The notes under the pieces: model-generated | Told to the model about the DNA's origin: nothing | Seen by the model: the letters and a program-made list of their open reading frames with translations, nothing else | The model's database searches: none | Program-made: the position numbers and the translations under genes | From: Roseomonas acroporae | GTDB lineage: Bacteria; Pseudomonadota; Alphaproteobacteria; Acetobacterales; Acetobacteraceae | Assembly: GCF_023223525.1 (NCBI RefSeq) | Contig: NZ_JALPRX010000015.1 | Location: 1 to 64,000, forward strand | Direction: 5' to 3' | DNA: 64,000 nucleotides | In this document: piece by piece, positions 27,002 to 35,412 of the stretch | How the letters are laid out: each line of letters opens with the position of its first letter | Position numbering within the stretch: position 1 is the first letter of the stretch

Positions 27002-27014
27002 ACACAATATGTGT
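27002..27014. promoter_or_regulatory. Candidate toxin-antitoxin operator
   Basis: ACACA-ATA-TGTGT, a perfect 5-bp inverted repeat in an AT-rich patch within otherwise GC-rich DNA, 22 bp before the antitoxin start. Phd/YefM-type antitoxins repress their own promoters by binding such short palindromes. Confidence 0.5.
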
Positions 27015-27116
27015 ACGCAAACTCGCTGCCGGAGGCAACCGAGGGCGCACGGGCGCGGATAGCCCTCGCCGCCAGTGCATGCCGCCGTGGGCCGACGTTA
27101 CCGATGCAGCGTCTCG

Positions 27117-27848
27117 CTACCGTCCCCCCGACACGTCCAGCAACGCCCCCGTCGTGTAGGACGCCGCATCGCTCAGCAGCCACACGATCGCCTCCGCCAC
27201 CTCCGACGCCTCCCCGGCCCGGCCCAGCGGCGCGCCGCCGCCCAGCCGCGCCGCCCGTCCCGGCTGGCCGCCGCTCGCATGGATCTCGGTCTCGATCAGC
27301 CCGGGGCGGACCGCGTTCACCCGCACCCCGGCCGGGCCCAGCTCCTTGCACAGCCCGATGGTCAGCGTGTCCACCGCCGCCTTGCTGGCCGCGTAGTCCA
27401 CGTACTCGTTGGGCGAGCCGAGCTTGGCCGCCATCGAGGAGACCAGCACCAGCGACCCGCCGCGCCCGAGCCGCCGCGCCGCCTCCCGCGCCGTCAGGAA
27501 GGCGCCGAGCACGTTGATGTCGAACACCCGGCGCATCCGCTCCAGGGTCATGTCGGCCACGGTCGAGGCGGGGGCCACCACCCCGGCATTCGCCACCACG
27601 CCGTCGAGCTTGCCGAGCGCGCGCTCGGCGCCGTCGAACATCGCCAGCACCTCGGCCTCCGAGGCTACGTCGCCGGGCAGCGCCACCGCTTGGCCGCCGG
27701 CCGCCTCCACCGCGCGCACCGTGCTCTCGGCCGCCTCGCGGTTGCCGAGATAGTTCACCCCCACCGACCAGCCGCGCTGCCCGGCCAGGATCGCGGTGGC
27801 GCGGCCGATGCCGCGGCTGCCGCCGGTGATCAGGATCGTCCTGGCCAT
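27117..27848 (-). CDS. Short-chain dehydrogenase/reductase (SDR)
   Basis: 243 residues, classical SDR length. The cofactor motif ILITGGSRGIGRA is at about 5-17, NAG at about 85, the catalytic Ser in VSSMAAK, and YVDYAASKAAV gives the YxxxK pair. The C-terminal GALLDVSGGR is typical. No arginine-type selectivity residue is obvious beyond NYLGNREAAE, so NADP(H) is probable but not proven. It is divergent from a molybdopterin oxidoreductase. The Met at 27848 is chosen for the compact N-terminus; an upstream in-frame Met would add about 39 low-complexity residues. Confidence 0.88.
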   Translation of the reverse strand: MARTILITGGSRGIGRATAILAGQRGWSVGVNYLGNREAAESTVRAVEAAGGQAVALPGDVASEAEVLAMFDGAERALGKLDGVVANAGVVAPASTVADMTLERMRRVFDINVLGAFLTAREAARRLGRGGSLVLVSSMAAKLGSPNEYVDYAASKAAVDTLTIGLCKELGPAGVRVNAVRPGLIETEIHASGGQPGRAARLGGGAPLGRAGEASEVAEAIVWLLSDAASYTTGALLDVSGGR

Positions 27849-28031
27849 GTCTCGTTCCCCCGCTGTCCTTGCCGCGATCCTGGCAGAACGGCGCGGCGCC
27901 GGCATCCCCGCATCGGCGCGCGGGCCGGAACCAGGGCCGCCCTCCGACGGGTACGCCGCTTGCATGCCCCGAACGGGTTCCGCCGGAAGGCGTTCTGCCC
28001 TAGCGTCGGACGGTCAGGGATGCCCACGACG

Positions 28032-30164
28032 ATGAGCCAGACTGCTTCCGCGAAGGCCGGTGCCCAGGCCGGCGCCAAGGCCGGCAACCGCGCCACGCGC
28101 CACTCCGCCTGCCCGCACGACTGCCCCTCCACCTGCGCGCTGGAGGTGGAGGTGATCGACGGCGCCCGCATCGGCGCGGTGCGCGGCGCGGCGGCCAACA
28201 CCTACACGGCCGGGGTGATCTGCGCGAAGGTCTCGCGCTACGCCGAGCGCGTCCATCACCCGGACCGGCTGACCCGGCCGATGCGCCGCACCGGGCCGCG
28301 CGGCTCCGGCCAGTTCGCGCCGATCTCCTGGGACGAGGCGCTGGACCGCGTGGCCGAGGCCTTCACCGAGGCGGCGGCGCGGCACGGCACCGAGGCGGTC
28401 TGGCCCTACTACTTCGCCGGCACGATGGGCCTCGTGCAGCGCGACGGCATCAACCGGCTGCGCCATGCAATGCGCTACTCGCGCCAGAGCCTGACTATCT
28501 GCTCCTCGGTCTCGGAGATCGGCTGGAAGGCCGGGGCCGGGGTGCTGCTGGGCCCGGACCCGCGCGAGATGGCGCAGGCCGACCTGATCGTGGTCTGGGG
28601 CGGCAACCCGGTGGCGACCCAGGTCAACGTGATGACCCACATCAGCCGCGCCCGGAAGGAGCGCGGCGCGAAGCTCGTGGTGGTCGATCCCTACCGCAAC
28701 GGCACCGCGGCCGTGGCCGACCTGCACCTGCCCGTGCTGCCCGGCACCGACGCGGCGCTCGCCTGCGCCGTGATGCACTGCGCCTTCCGCGACGGCCTCG
28801 CCGACCGCGAGTACCTGGCCCGCTACACCGACGACCCGGCCGGGCTGGAGGCGCACCTCGCCACGCGCGGCCCGGACTGGGCCTCGGCGATCACCGGCCT
28901 GCCCGTCGCGCGGATCGAGGAATTCGCGCGGCTCTACAACGGCACGGCGCGCTCCTTCCTGCGGATCGGCTACGGCTTCACCCGCATGCGCAACGGCGCC
29001 GCCGCGATGCACGCGGTGAGCTGCCTGCCGGCGGTGACGGGGGCGTGGAAGCACGCGGGCGGCGGCGCGCTCTGGTCCGGGCGCGGCATGTACCGCTGGG
29101 ACAAGACGCTGATCGAGGGGCTGGACGTGGTGGACCCCGCCACCCGCATCCTCGACATGAGCCGCATCGGCGCCGTGCTGACCGGCGACCGGCGCGACCT
29201 CGGCGACGGCCCCGGCGTGCACGCGCTGCTGATCCAGAACGTCAACCCGCTCACCGTGGCGCCGGACACCAACAAGGTGCGGCGCGGCTTCGCGCGCGAG
29301 GACCTGTTCGTCTGCGTCCACGAGCAGTTCATGACCGCGACGGCGCGGCAGGCCGACATCCTGCTGCCCGCCACCATGTTCCTGGAGCACGACGACCTGT
29401 ATCAGGCCGGCGGGCACAGCCACATCCAGATCGGCCCGAAGCTGATCGAGCCGCCGGGCGAGTGCCGCTCCAACCACGACGTCATCCTGGGCCTGGCGCA
29501 GCGGCTGGGCGCCGAGCACCCGGGCTTCGGCATGACCGCGATGGAGATCGCCGACGCCACGCTGCGCGCCTCCGGCTGGCCGGGGGCGGCGGAGGTGGTG
29601 GAACGCCACTGGGTGGACGTGCAGCCCGAATTCCGCAAGGCCCACCATCTGGACGGCTTCGGCTTCCCGGACGGGAAATTCCGCTTCTCGCCGGACTGGC
29701 GCGCCCTCGGGCCGCACGGCGCCGCCATGCCCACCATGCCGGACCACATGCCGGTCATCGACTCCTCGGATGCCGCGCACCCGTTCCGGCTGGTGACGGC
29801 CCCGGCGCGGCAATTCCTCAACACCAGCTTCACCGAGACGCCCACGGCCCGCAAGCGCGAGGGAAGGCCCACCGCCATGCTGCATCCTGCCGATGCGGCG
29901 CGGCTCGGCGTCGCCGAGGGCGGGCGGGTGGTGCTCGGCAATGCGCGCGGCACGGTGACGGTGCACGCCAAGCTGTTCGACGGGTTGCAGCCCGGCGTGG
30001 TGATCGTCGAGAGCGTCTGGCCGGACGAGGATTTCGAGGGCGGCATCGGCATCAACGCGCTGACCAGCGACGACCCGGCCCTGCCGGCCGGCGGCGCCGT
30101 GTTCCACGACACGGCGGTCTGGCTGCGTGCCGCCGAGGCCGCGCTGGCGCTGGCGGCGGAGTAG
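28032..30164 (+). CDS. Molybdopterin-dependent oxidoreductase (DMSO reductase superfamily)
   Basis: 710 residues. An N-terminal [4Fe-4S] motif C-x3-C-x3-C with a later Cys (SACPHDCPSTCALEV ... GVICAK) is at about 30-70. It is followed by the MopB catalytic domain (VWGGNPVATQVN, QNVNPLTVAPD, LLPATMFLEHDDLYQAGGHS) and the C-terminal molydopterin dinucleotide-binding domain from about 575 (RLVTAPARQFLNTSF, LHPADAARLGV). No signal peptide, so probably cytoplasmic. No electron-transfer subunit is adjacent; substrate unknown. An alternative ATG at 28020 would add four residues. GGGA 11 bp upstream favours 28032. Confidence 0.87.
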   Translation: MSQTASAKAGAQAGAKAGNRATRHSACPHDCPSTCALEVEVIDGARIGAVRGAAANTYTAGVICAKVSRYAERVHHPDRLTRPMRRTGPRGSGQFAPISWDEALDRVAEAFTEAAARHGTEAVWPYYFAGTMGLVQRDGINRLRHAMRYSRQSLTICSSVSEIGWKAGAGVLLGPDPREMAQADLIVVWGGNPVATQVNVMTHISRARKERGAKLVVVDPYRNGTAAVADLHLPVLPGTDAALACAVMHCAFRDGLADREYLARYTDDPAGLEAHLATRGPDWASAITGLPVARIEEFARLYNGTARSFLRIGYGFTRMRNGAAAMHAVSCLPAVTGAWKHAGGGALWSGRGMYRWDKTLIEGLDVVDPATRILDMSRIGAVLTGDRRDLGDGPGVHALLIQNVNPLTVAPDTNKVRRGFAREDLFVCVHEQFMTATARQADILLPATMFLEHDDLYQAGGHSHIQIGPKLIEPPGECRSNHDVILGLAQRLGAEHPGFGMTAMEIADATLRASGWPGAAEVVERHWVDVQPEFRKAHHLDGFGFPDGKFRFSPDWRALGPHGAAMPTMPDHMPVIDSSDAAHPFRLVTAPARQFLNTSFTETPTARKREGRPTAMLHPADAARLGVAEGGRVVLGNARGTVTVHAKLFDGLQPGVVIVESVWPDEDFEGGIGINALTSDDPALPAGGAVFHDTAVWLRAAEAALALAAE

Positions 30165-30262
30165 TCGCGGCAGGCGTCACGCCGGGAGCGCGCCGCTGCC
30201 GCGCGGCGGAGGGCGGCCCGGCCGCATCGGGCGCGGCCGGACGCAGGTGGCCCGGTTCGGAT

Positions 30263-30318
30263 CGGCCAGTTCGGACCGGCCAGTTCGGACCGATCGGATC
30301 GGGCCGATCGGATCGGGC
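30263..30318. repeat. Two adjacent pairs of 14-bp tandem repeats
   Basis: CGGCCAGTTCGGAC occurs twice (30263, 30277), then CGATCGGATCGGGC twice (30291, 30305), directly abutting and keeping a 14-bp period. It fills most of the spacer between two convergent genes. Confidence 0.9.
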
Positions 30319-30321
30319 CGT

Positions 30322-31110
30322 TCAGTCCCGGTAGCTGGGGTCGCGCCGGTCGAGCATGCGCAGCAGCGCCGGCCATTCCAGCACGCCGTAGGGGCGGCGC
30401 ACGCCGGGCTGGTAGAGGTCGTAGGTCTTGTCGATGATCTGCTGCGGGACCGGCACCAGTGGGCTGTTGCAGGCCATGGCGGCGAGCTGCGTCTTGCAGG
30501 ACAGCTCCAGCCGGTGCATCGCGTTGAACGCCTCGGGGATGGTGCTGCCGGTGGTCAGCAGCCCGTGGTTGCGCAGGATCATGGCGTTGTTGTGCGGGCC
30601 GAGATCGGCGACGAGGCTTTCCTGCTCGGCGAGGTCGATCGCGACGCTCTGGTAGTCGTGGTAGCTGATCTTCGCGAAGCGCATCGCGGTCTGCGTCATC
30701 GGCAGCAGGCCGCATTCGAGGCAGGAGACCGCCATCCCGGCCCAGGTGTGGGTGTGGATGATGCAGTCCACGTCCGGCCGCGCGCGGTGGATCGCGCTGT
30801 GGATCACGAAGCCGGCGCGGTTCACGCCGTAGTCGTAGCCGGTCTCCGGGCGCAGCAGGATGTTGCCGTCATGGTCGATCTTGATGAGCGAGGAGGCGGT
30901 GATCTCCTCGTAGAACATGCCGTAGGCGTTGATCAGGAAGGCGTCCGGCTCGCCGGGGACGCGCATGGAGATGTGGTTGGCCGCCTGGTCGGCCATGCCG
31001 TAATGCGCGATCAGCCGGTAGCAGGCGGCGGTGTCCACGCGCGCCTGCCATTCCTCGGGGCTGACCTTGTCGCGCAGCGAGGGGATGTTGAGCTGGGCGG
31101 CGTCGAGCAT
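30322..31110 (-). CDS. Class II aldolase/adducin-domain protein
   Basis: 262 residues. The class II aldolase fold is shown by NHISMRVPGEPDAFLIN (about 40-56), the zinc-binding HTHTWAGMAV (about 106) and LRNHGLLTTGSTIPEAF (about 170) with its metal-ligand His. Members act as fuculose/ribulose-phosphate aldolases, epimerases or decarboxylase-like enzymes. The sequence SSLIKIDHDGNIL is typical of the hydroxy-acid/aldolase branch seen next to catabolic clusters. It is divergent from an iron alcohol dehydrogenase, suggesting a joint role in an aldehyde or sugar-acid pathway. Confidence 0.86.
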   Translation of the reverse strand: MLDAAQLNIPSLRDKVSPEEWQARVDTAACYRLIAHYGMADQAANHISMRVPGEPDAFLINAYGMFYEEITASSLIKIDHDGNILLRPETGYDYGVNRAGFVIHSAIHRARPDVDCIIHTHTWAGMAVSCLECGLLPMTQTAMRFAKISYHDYQSVAIDLAEQESLVADLGPHNNAMILRNHGLLTTGSTIPEAFNAMHRLELSCKTQLAAMACNSPLVPVPQQIIDKTYDLYQPGVRRPYGVLEWPALLRMLDRRDPSYRD

Positions 31111-31445
31111 GGGGGTCTCCGTTTCTTTCCCGGGAGGCGGCCGGTTCCGTTTCGCTCCGGCATGGTCGCCCCGGGCGCATCGCGCGGGGGCCGGGGATGC
31201 CGGACGGGCTCGGTCGCCGCAGCTTCGCGCCGACGGGCCGGTGGCGCCAGGGGGTTCGTGCCGGTGCGGCGGGGCGAATTGCGCGGCGAGCGGATCGGCC
31301 CGGGCGGCCCGCGCCTGCCGGCGCCACCCTGCTTCCAGCCCCGCCTGCCGGCAAGCCGGCACGGCCGATGGACGGGCCTGCGGGCGGGGCGTAATCCGGG
31401 GCGGGAAGGGCGCCGAGGCGCGCCGCAGCGGGGAAGGGAACGCGG
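31111..31445. other. 335-bp divergent spacer (aldolase / iron alcohol dehydrogenase)
   Basis: Promoters for both genes are expected here. One clean operator-like element is seen: TGCCGGC-AA-GCCGGCA at 31346-31361, a perfect 7-bp inverted repeat about 85 bp before the dehydrogenase start. No convincing gene and no regulator gene nearby. Confidence 0.35.
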
Positions 31446-32621
31446 ATGGTGGCGATGATCGTCTCGCACAGGGCGATGCTGGTGGGCGGCGGTTCGCTCG
31501 GGCAGCTCGGCCGGCTGCTCGGCCAGTTCGGGCTGGGCCGGCCGCTGGTGGTGACGGACCCGTGGATGGTCTCCTCCGGCACGGTGGAGCGCTGCCTCGC
31601 CCCGCTGCGCGAGGCCGGGATGCGCCCGGGCGTGTTCTCCGAGACGGTGCCCGACCCGACCGACACGGTGGTCGAGGCCGGCGTCGCCGCGCTGCGGGCC
31701 GGCGACTACGACTGCCTGGTCGGCTTCGGCGGCGGCAGCCCGATGGACACGGCCAAGGCCATCGCCCTCCTGGCCGGGCGCGACGGCAGCGGCGGCGGCC
31801 CGATCAGCCGCTACAAGGTGCCGGCCAGCGCCGACCATGCCGCCCTGCCGGTGATCTGCGTGCCCACCACCGCCGGCACCGGCTCCGAGGCCACGCGCTT
31901 CACCGTCATCACCGACACGGCGCGCGACGAGAAGATGCTGATCGCCGGCCTCGCCGCCCTGCCGCTCGCGGCGGTGGTGGACTACGAGCTGACCTTCAGC
32001 GTGCCGCCGCGCACCACCGCCGATACCGGCATCGACAGCCTGACCCACGCGCTGGAGGCCTTCGTCTCGAAGCGCGCCAACCCGCATTCCGACATGCTGG
32101 CGCGCTCGGCCATGGCGCTGATCGCCCCCAACCTGCGCACCGTGTACGCGCGGCCGCGCGACGCCGCCGCGCGCGAGGCGATGATGCTGGGCGCGACCCA
32201 GGCGGGGCTCGCCTTCTCCAACAGCTCGGTGGCGCTGGTGCACGGCATGAGCCGGCCGATCGGGGCGCATTTCCATGTTCCGCACGGGCTTTCCAACGCC
32301 ATGCTGCTGCCCGCCGTCACCGCCTTCGGGCTGGAGTCGGCGCTGCCGCGCTACGCCGAGGCGGCGCGCGCCATGGGCATCGCGGGGACGGCCGATTCCG
32401 ACCGCGCCGCCGGCGACCGGCTGCTCGGTGAATTGCGGGCGCTGAACCGCGACCTCGCCGTGCCGACGCCGAAGGAGTACGGCATCCCGAGCCAGCAGTG
32501 GCAGGGGCTGATGGCGACCATGGCCGAGCAGGCGCTCGCCTCCGGCAGCCCGGCCAACAACCCGCGCGTGCCGGACGCGGCGGAGATCGTGAAGCTCTAC
32601 GAGGAAGTGTACGCGGGCTGA
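31446..32621 (+). CDS. Iron-containing alcohol dehydrogenase
   Basis: 391 residues of the group III (iron-activated) dehydrogenase family. The nucleotide-binding GFGGGSPMDTAKAIALL is at about 96-112. VPTTAGTGSEATRFTVI (about 138) and the metal-binding pattern with HALEAFVSKRANPHSD and HGMSRPIGAHFHVPHGLSNA (His residues about 200-282) follow. Such enzymes reduce aldehydes or maleylacetate, or oxidise alcohols. It is divergent from the class II aldolase gene. A Met three codons in is an equally good start. Confidence 0.9.
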   Translation: MVAMIVSHRAMLVGGGSLGQLGRLLGQFGLGRPLVVTDPWMVSSGTVERCLAPLREAGMRPGVFSETVPDPTDTVVEAGVAALRAGDYDCLVGFGGGSPMDTAKAIALLAGRDGSGGGPISRYKVPASADHAALPVICVPTTAGTGSEATRFTVITDTARDEKMLIAGLAALPLAAVVDYELTFSVPPRTTADTGIDSLTHALEAFVSKRANPHSDMLARSAMALIAPNLRTVYARPRDAAAREAMMLGATQAGLAFSNSSVALVHGMSRPIGAHFHVPHGLSNAMLLPAVTAFGLESALPRYAEAARAMGIAGTADSDRAAGDRLLGELRALNRDLAVPTPKEYGIPSQQWQGLMATMAEQALASGSPANNPRVPDAAEIVKLYEEVYAG

Positions 32622-32718
32622 GCCGCCGGCCTCGCCGGGAAGGGCGGCTTCCCCGCAGGCCGCCCGTGCCGGCCGGCAGGCGCCCCGGCCCGGCGCGTGA
32701 TGCCGGCCCGCCGGGATC

Positions 32719-32748
32719 GGCCCGCGGGAGTCGGGGCTCCTGCGGGCC
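32719..32748. terminator. 12-bp hairpin between convergent genes
   Basis: Arms 32719-32730 and 32737-32748 pair over 12 bp with one G-U, loop TCGGGG. It lies 98 bp after the iron dehydrogenase and 10 bp after the hydrolase gene end (which is on the other strand). No U-tract. Confidence 0.45.
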
Positions 32749-32757
32749 GGCGCCGCG

Positions 32758-33846
32758 TCAGCGCATCAGGCCCTGCCGCGCCATCCAGTCCTGGATGCGC
32801 GCCGCGATCTCGGCGTTGTTGTCGTCCATCATCAGCATGTGGCTGTTGCCGCGGATGCCCTGGGCCGGCAGGTCCAGCGTGTCGGCGGTGCCGCCGGCCT
32901 CGCGGATGCGGGCCTGCCAGCGGCCCACGTTGGCACGGATGTTGGTCCAGAACGGGTTGCCCTCGATGTGGTCGCCCCACACCACGAGATGCGGGATGCC
33001 GCGCAGCCTGGCCGCGTCGGCGCCGGCGGGCGGGGTGCCGGAGGGCTCCACCGCGATCACGGCGCGCACCTTGTCGGGCGCGTTCAGCGCCGCCGTGAAG
33101 CCGAAATTGCCGCCCTGGCTGTGCACCAGGATGACGCAGGGGCAGACCTGCTGCACCAGCGCGTCGTAGCCGGCCTGCACCTGGCGGTCCGTGGTGGTCC
33201 AGCGCGGCACGCCCTGGCGCATGAACCGGTTCCAGGCGGCGGCCGGGAAGCGCGTGTCCGGGAAGGCGCGGCGCAGCGAGGGCTCGATGTTCCAGCCATC
33301 GGCCGGGCCGACGCGGAACAGGCCCCAGCCCTCGCCCATGGTGCGGAACACCGGCTCGCCCGGCAGGATCTCGGGGAAGCGGGCCCAGCCGGCGCGGCCG
33401 CGCTCCACCGCGTCGGTGACGTAGACGTCGTGGCCGGCGCGCAGGAAGAGCATCTGCCAGCCGGGCCGCCCGTCCGGCGTCGTCTCGTAGGTGACGCCGG
33501 TCAGGCCGCCGCCATGCGCCAGGATCAGCGGGTAGCGGGCGCGCGGGTCCTGCAGGCGGACGTACTGGGCGTACATCTGCTCGACCTGGAACTGGCCGTT
33601 CGGGTCGAGGCGGATGGGCGGCGCGCCGGGCGAGTAGACGATCTCTCGCGAGGGCAGGCCGGACAGCTCGGCGACGCGGCCGCCGACATGCAGGCTGCCG
33701 ATCTCGCGCACCTGCAACGGCGCCTCGGCGGGGGCCCCGGCGGATGGCCCGGCGGGCGACGGGGTGCCCTGGGCATGGGTGCCGCCCGGCAGGCCGGCAA
33801 GGAGCAGGGCGCCGCCGAGCAGGGCGGCGCGCAGGCATTGGCGCAT
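32758..33846 (-). CDS. Secreted alpha/beta-hydrolase
   Basis: 362 residues with a Sec signal peptide (MRQCLRAALLGGALLLAGLPGGTHAQ). The fold is indicated by YPLILAHGGGLTGVTY (oxyanion region, about 108), the nucleophile elbow VHSQGGN with Ser at about 242, and a likely catalytic His in RGNSHMLMMDDN near the C-terminus. Probably a periplasmic esterase. The upstream in-frame extension is not needed, since the signal peptide begins at 33846. It is followed downstream by a hairpin and preceded by a DUF3060 gene on the same strand. Confidence 0.85.
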   Translation of the reverse strand: MRQCLRAALLGGALLLAGLPGGTHAQGTPSPAGPSAGAPAEAPLQVREIGSLHVGGRVAELSGLPSREIVYSPGAPPIRLDPNGQFQVEQMYAQYVRLQDPRARYPLILAHGGGLTGVTYETTPDGRPGWQMLFLRAGHDVYVTDAVERGRAGWARFPEILPGEPVFRTMGEGWGLFRVGPADGWNIEPSLRRAFPDTRFPAAAWNRFMRQGVPRWTTTDRQVQAGYDALVQQVCPCVILVHSQGGNFGFTAALNAPDKVRAVIAVEPSGTPPAGADAARLRGIPHLVVWGDHIEGNPFWTNIRANVGRWQARIREAGGTADTLDLPAQGIRGNSHMLMMDDNNAEIAARIQDWMARQGLMR

Positions 33847-33967
33847 TGGCTGTTTCCCCCGGATTCGTGCTTCCGAGTCCGGCCCGTTCGGCCGGACCCG
33901 GCACCATCTGCCGTGCGCGCCCGTGGCGGACAAGCAGCCGGCCGGCGGGGAGGCCGACCGTGGCGCG

Positions 33968-34558
33968 CTACCCGTCGCCGCGGCGGACGGTGTTGTCGAT
34001 GCCCGAATTGGAGCCCTCGGGTTCCGGCACCCCGGCGGGAGCGGTCCAGAAGACGCGGTGCCGGGCGCCCGCGACCTCGATCCGCGTCGGGCCGGAGAGG
34101 CGCAGGTGGATGACCGAGCCGGCGCCGCTCACCTCGACCGAGGCCGGTCCGCCCGGGCTGCCGGAGCTGGTGCCGGGGGTGGTACCGGGGCCGACACCGG
34201 TGGCGACGCGGTGGTTGGCGCCGGCGACGACGAGGCTGCCCGACTGCCCCTGCACCTGGACCTGCTGCCCCTCGCCATACACGTCGAGACTCGCGGCCGA
34301 GCCGAGCCGGACCTGATGCCGGCTGCCCTGCACCGTGACCCTGCCGCACGCCCCGAGCAGCGTGACGACATGGCTGGTGCCGGCGACGTCCACGTCCCGG
34401 CCCTCGCAATTCACCTCGCGGCGCGCATTGGCGCCGACGATCCGGATCGCCTCCGGCGGCTCCGCCTGCGGCTGCGCGTGGAGCGCGGGAATGGGCAGCG
34501 ACACGGCCATCAGCGCCGCCAGGGCAATTCCTCTCACGCCGGCTTTCCTCCTGGACAT
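33968..34558 (-). CDS. Secreted DUF3060 protein
   Basis: 196 residues. The signal peptide (MSRRKAGVRGIALAALMAVSLPIPALHA) is followed by repeating beta-strand units with the pattern V-x-G-x2-H-x-V (VAGTSHVVTLLG, VQGSRHQVRLG, VAGANHRVATG, VAGARHRVFW). This is typical of DUF3060 and suggestive of a small beta-helix. A Gly/Thr/Pro-rich insert breaks the repeats at about 125-140. Function unknown; a surface or periplasmic scaffold is plausible. Confidence 0.8.
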   Translation of the reverse strand: MSRRKAGVRGIALAALMAVSLPIPALHAQPQAEPPEAIRIVGANARREVNCEGRDVDVAGTSHVVTLLGACGRVTVQGSRHQVRLGSAASLDVYGEGQQVQVQGQSGSLVVAGANHRVATGVGPGTTPGTSSGSPGGPASVEVSGAGSVIHLRLSGPTRIEVAGARHRVFWTAPAGVPEPEGSNSGIDNTVRRGDG

Positions 34559-34631
34559 CTTCGGCCCGGGTCCGGCCGATGGGGCAGCCGGCGGAGGCCG
34601 GCCGTCGCCGTGGCAACGGCCGCGCCACGTC

Positions 34632-35345
34632 TCAGGTTTCCGAATCCTCGGCGATCGGCACGTTCAGCGCCTGGCGCACCACGCTGCGGAATTCGCGGCG
34701 GTACAGCTCGTTGACCACCCAGAGCGTCGCCAGGATCAGCGCCACCGGGTGGAAGATCCAGAGCAGGGCGGCGAGGCCGAAATAGTAGGCGCGCAGGCCG
34801 GAATTGAAGTGCCGCGCGGCGCGGTTGGCGACGGCGGCCGCCATCTCGGCCTGCGCCCGGGCCGGTTCCGGCTCGGCGGCGGCCTGCTTCGGGTGCGGGA
34901 AGGCGCCGACCAGGATCGAGGCGTAGTTGAACTGCCGCATCGCCCAGGTCAGCTCGAAGAAGGCGTTCACGAAGATCAGGATCAGCAGGCCGATGCGCAC
35001 CTGCCAGGCCGTCGCGTCCGGCACCTCGGCGATGGGCATGCTGCCCAGGATGCGCTGGCCGAGATCGGGGCTGCCCAGCATGGCCAGCAGGCCGCCCAGG
35101 ATGAAGATCGAGGTGTTGGCGAGGAAGCTCGTGGACGACATCAGGTTGCCGACCAGCGAGGCGTCGACGATGCGGTTGTCGCGCGTCAGCGAGGTGGCCA
35201 TCCAGCGCCGGCGGTGGCGGTTCATGGCCGCGATCACGCTGCGGTCGCGGAAGGACGGCGCCCGGTCCACCACGGTGGGATAGCCGAGCCAGCCGGCCAG
35301 GAACACCGCGAGGCCGATCCAGTCGAGCAGGGTCAGGTGCAGCAA
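34632..35345 (-). CDS. DUF599 inner-membrane protein
   Basis: 237 residues. Four hydrophobic segments (about 5-22, 70-90, 110-130, 180-205) and the family features RDNRIVDASLVGNLMSSTSFLANTSIFILGG and FNYASILVGAFP mark a DUF599 protein. Function is unknown. The apparent start is TTG, giving LLHLTLLDWIGLAVF; the ribosome-binding site is weak, so the start is uncertain. It lies 67 bp downstream of icd with a strong hairpin between. Confidence 0.84.
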   Translation of the reverse strand: MLHLTLLDWIGLAVFLAGWLGYPTVVDRAPSFRDRSVIAAMNRHRRRWMATSLTRDNRIVDASLVGNLMSSTSFLANTSIFILGGLLAMLGSPDLGQRILGSMPIAEVPDATAWQVRIGLLILIFVNAFFELTWAMRQFNYASILVGAFPHPKQAAAEPEPARAQAEMAAAVANRAARHFNSGLRAYYFGLAALLWIFHPVALILATLWVVNELYRREFRSVVRQALNVPIAEDSET

Positions 35346-35378
35346 GCGGAGGCCCGTTCCCGCCGGAAGGTTCGGGGC

Positions 35379-35404
35379 GCGGCGGGGGAGGGCTCCCCCG
35401 CCGC
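35379..35404. terminator. Perfect 12-bp hairpin after icd
   Basis: Arms 35379-35390 and 35393-35404 (GCGGCGGGGGAG and its complement) with a 2-nt loop, 8 bp after the icd stop codon on the minus strand. No U-tract. Likely protects the icd mRNA end or terminates before the DUF599 gene. Confidence 0.55.
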
Positions 35405-35412
35405 CTTTCCGC

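Noticed and set aside
30165-30321. tRNA or small RNA gene
   Set aside because: The spacer consists of 14-bp repeats and GC-rich sequence; no cloverleaf or conserved tRNA boxes seen.
31197-31394. Small plus-strand frame in the aldolase/iron dehydrogenase spacer
   Set aside because: Arg/Pro/Ala-rich with no ribosome-binding site or motif; judged a chance frame in the GC-rich promoter region.
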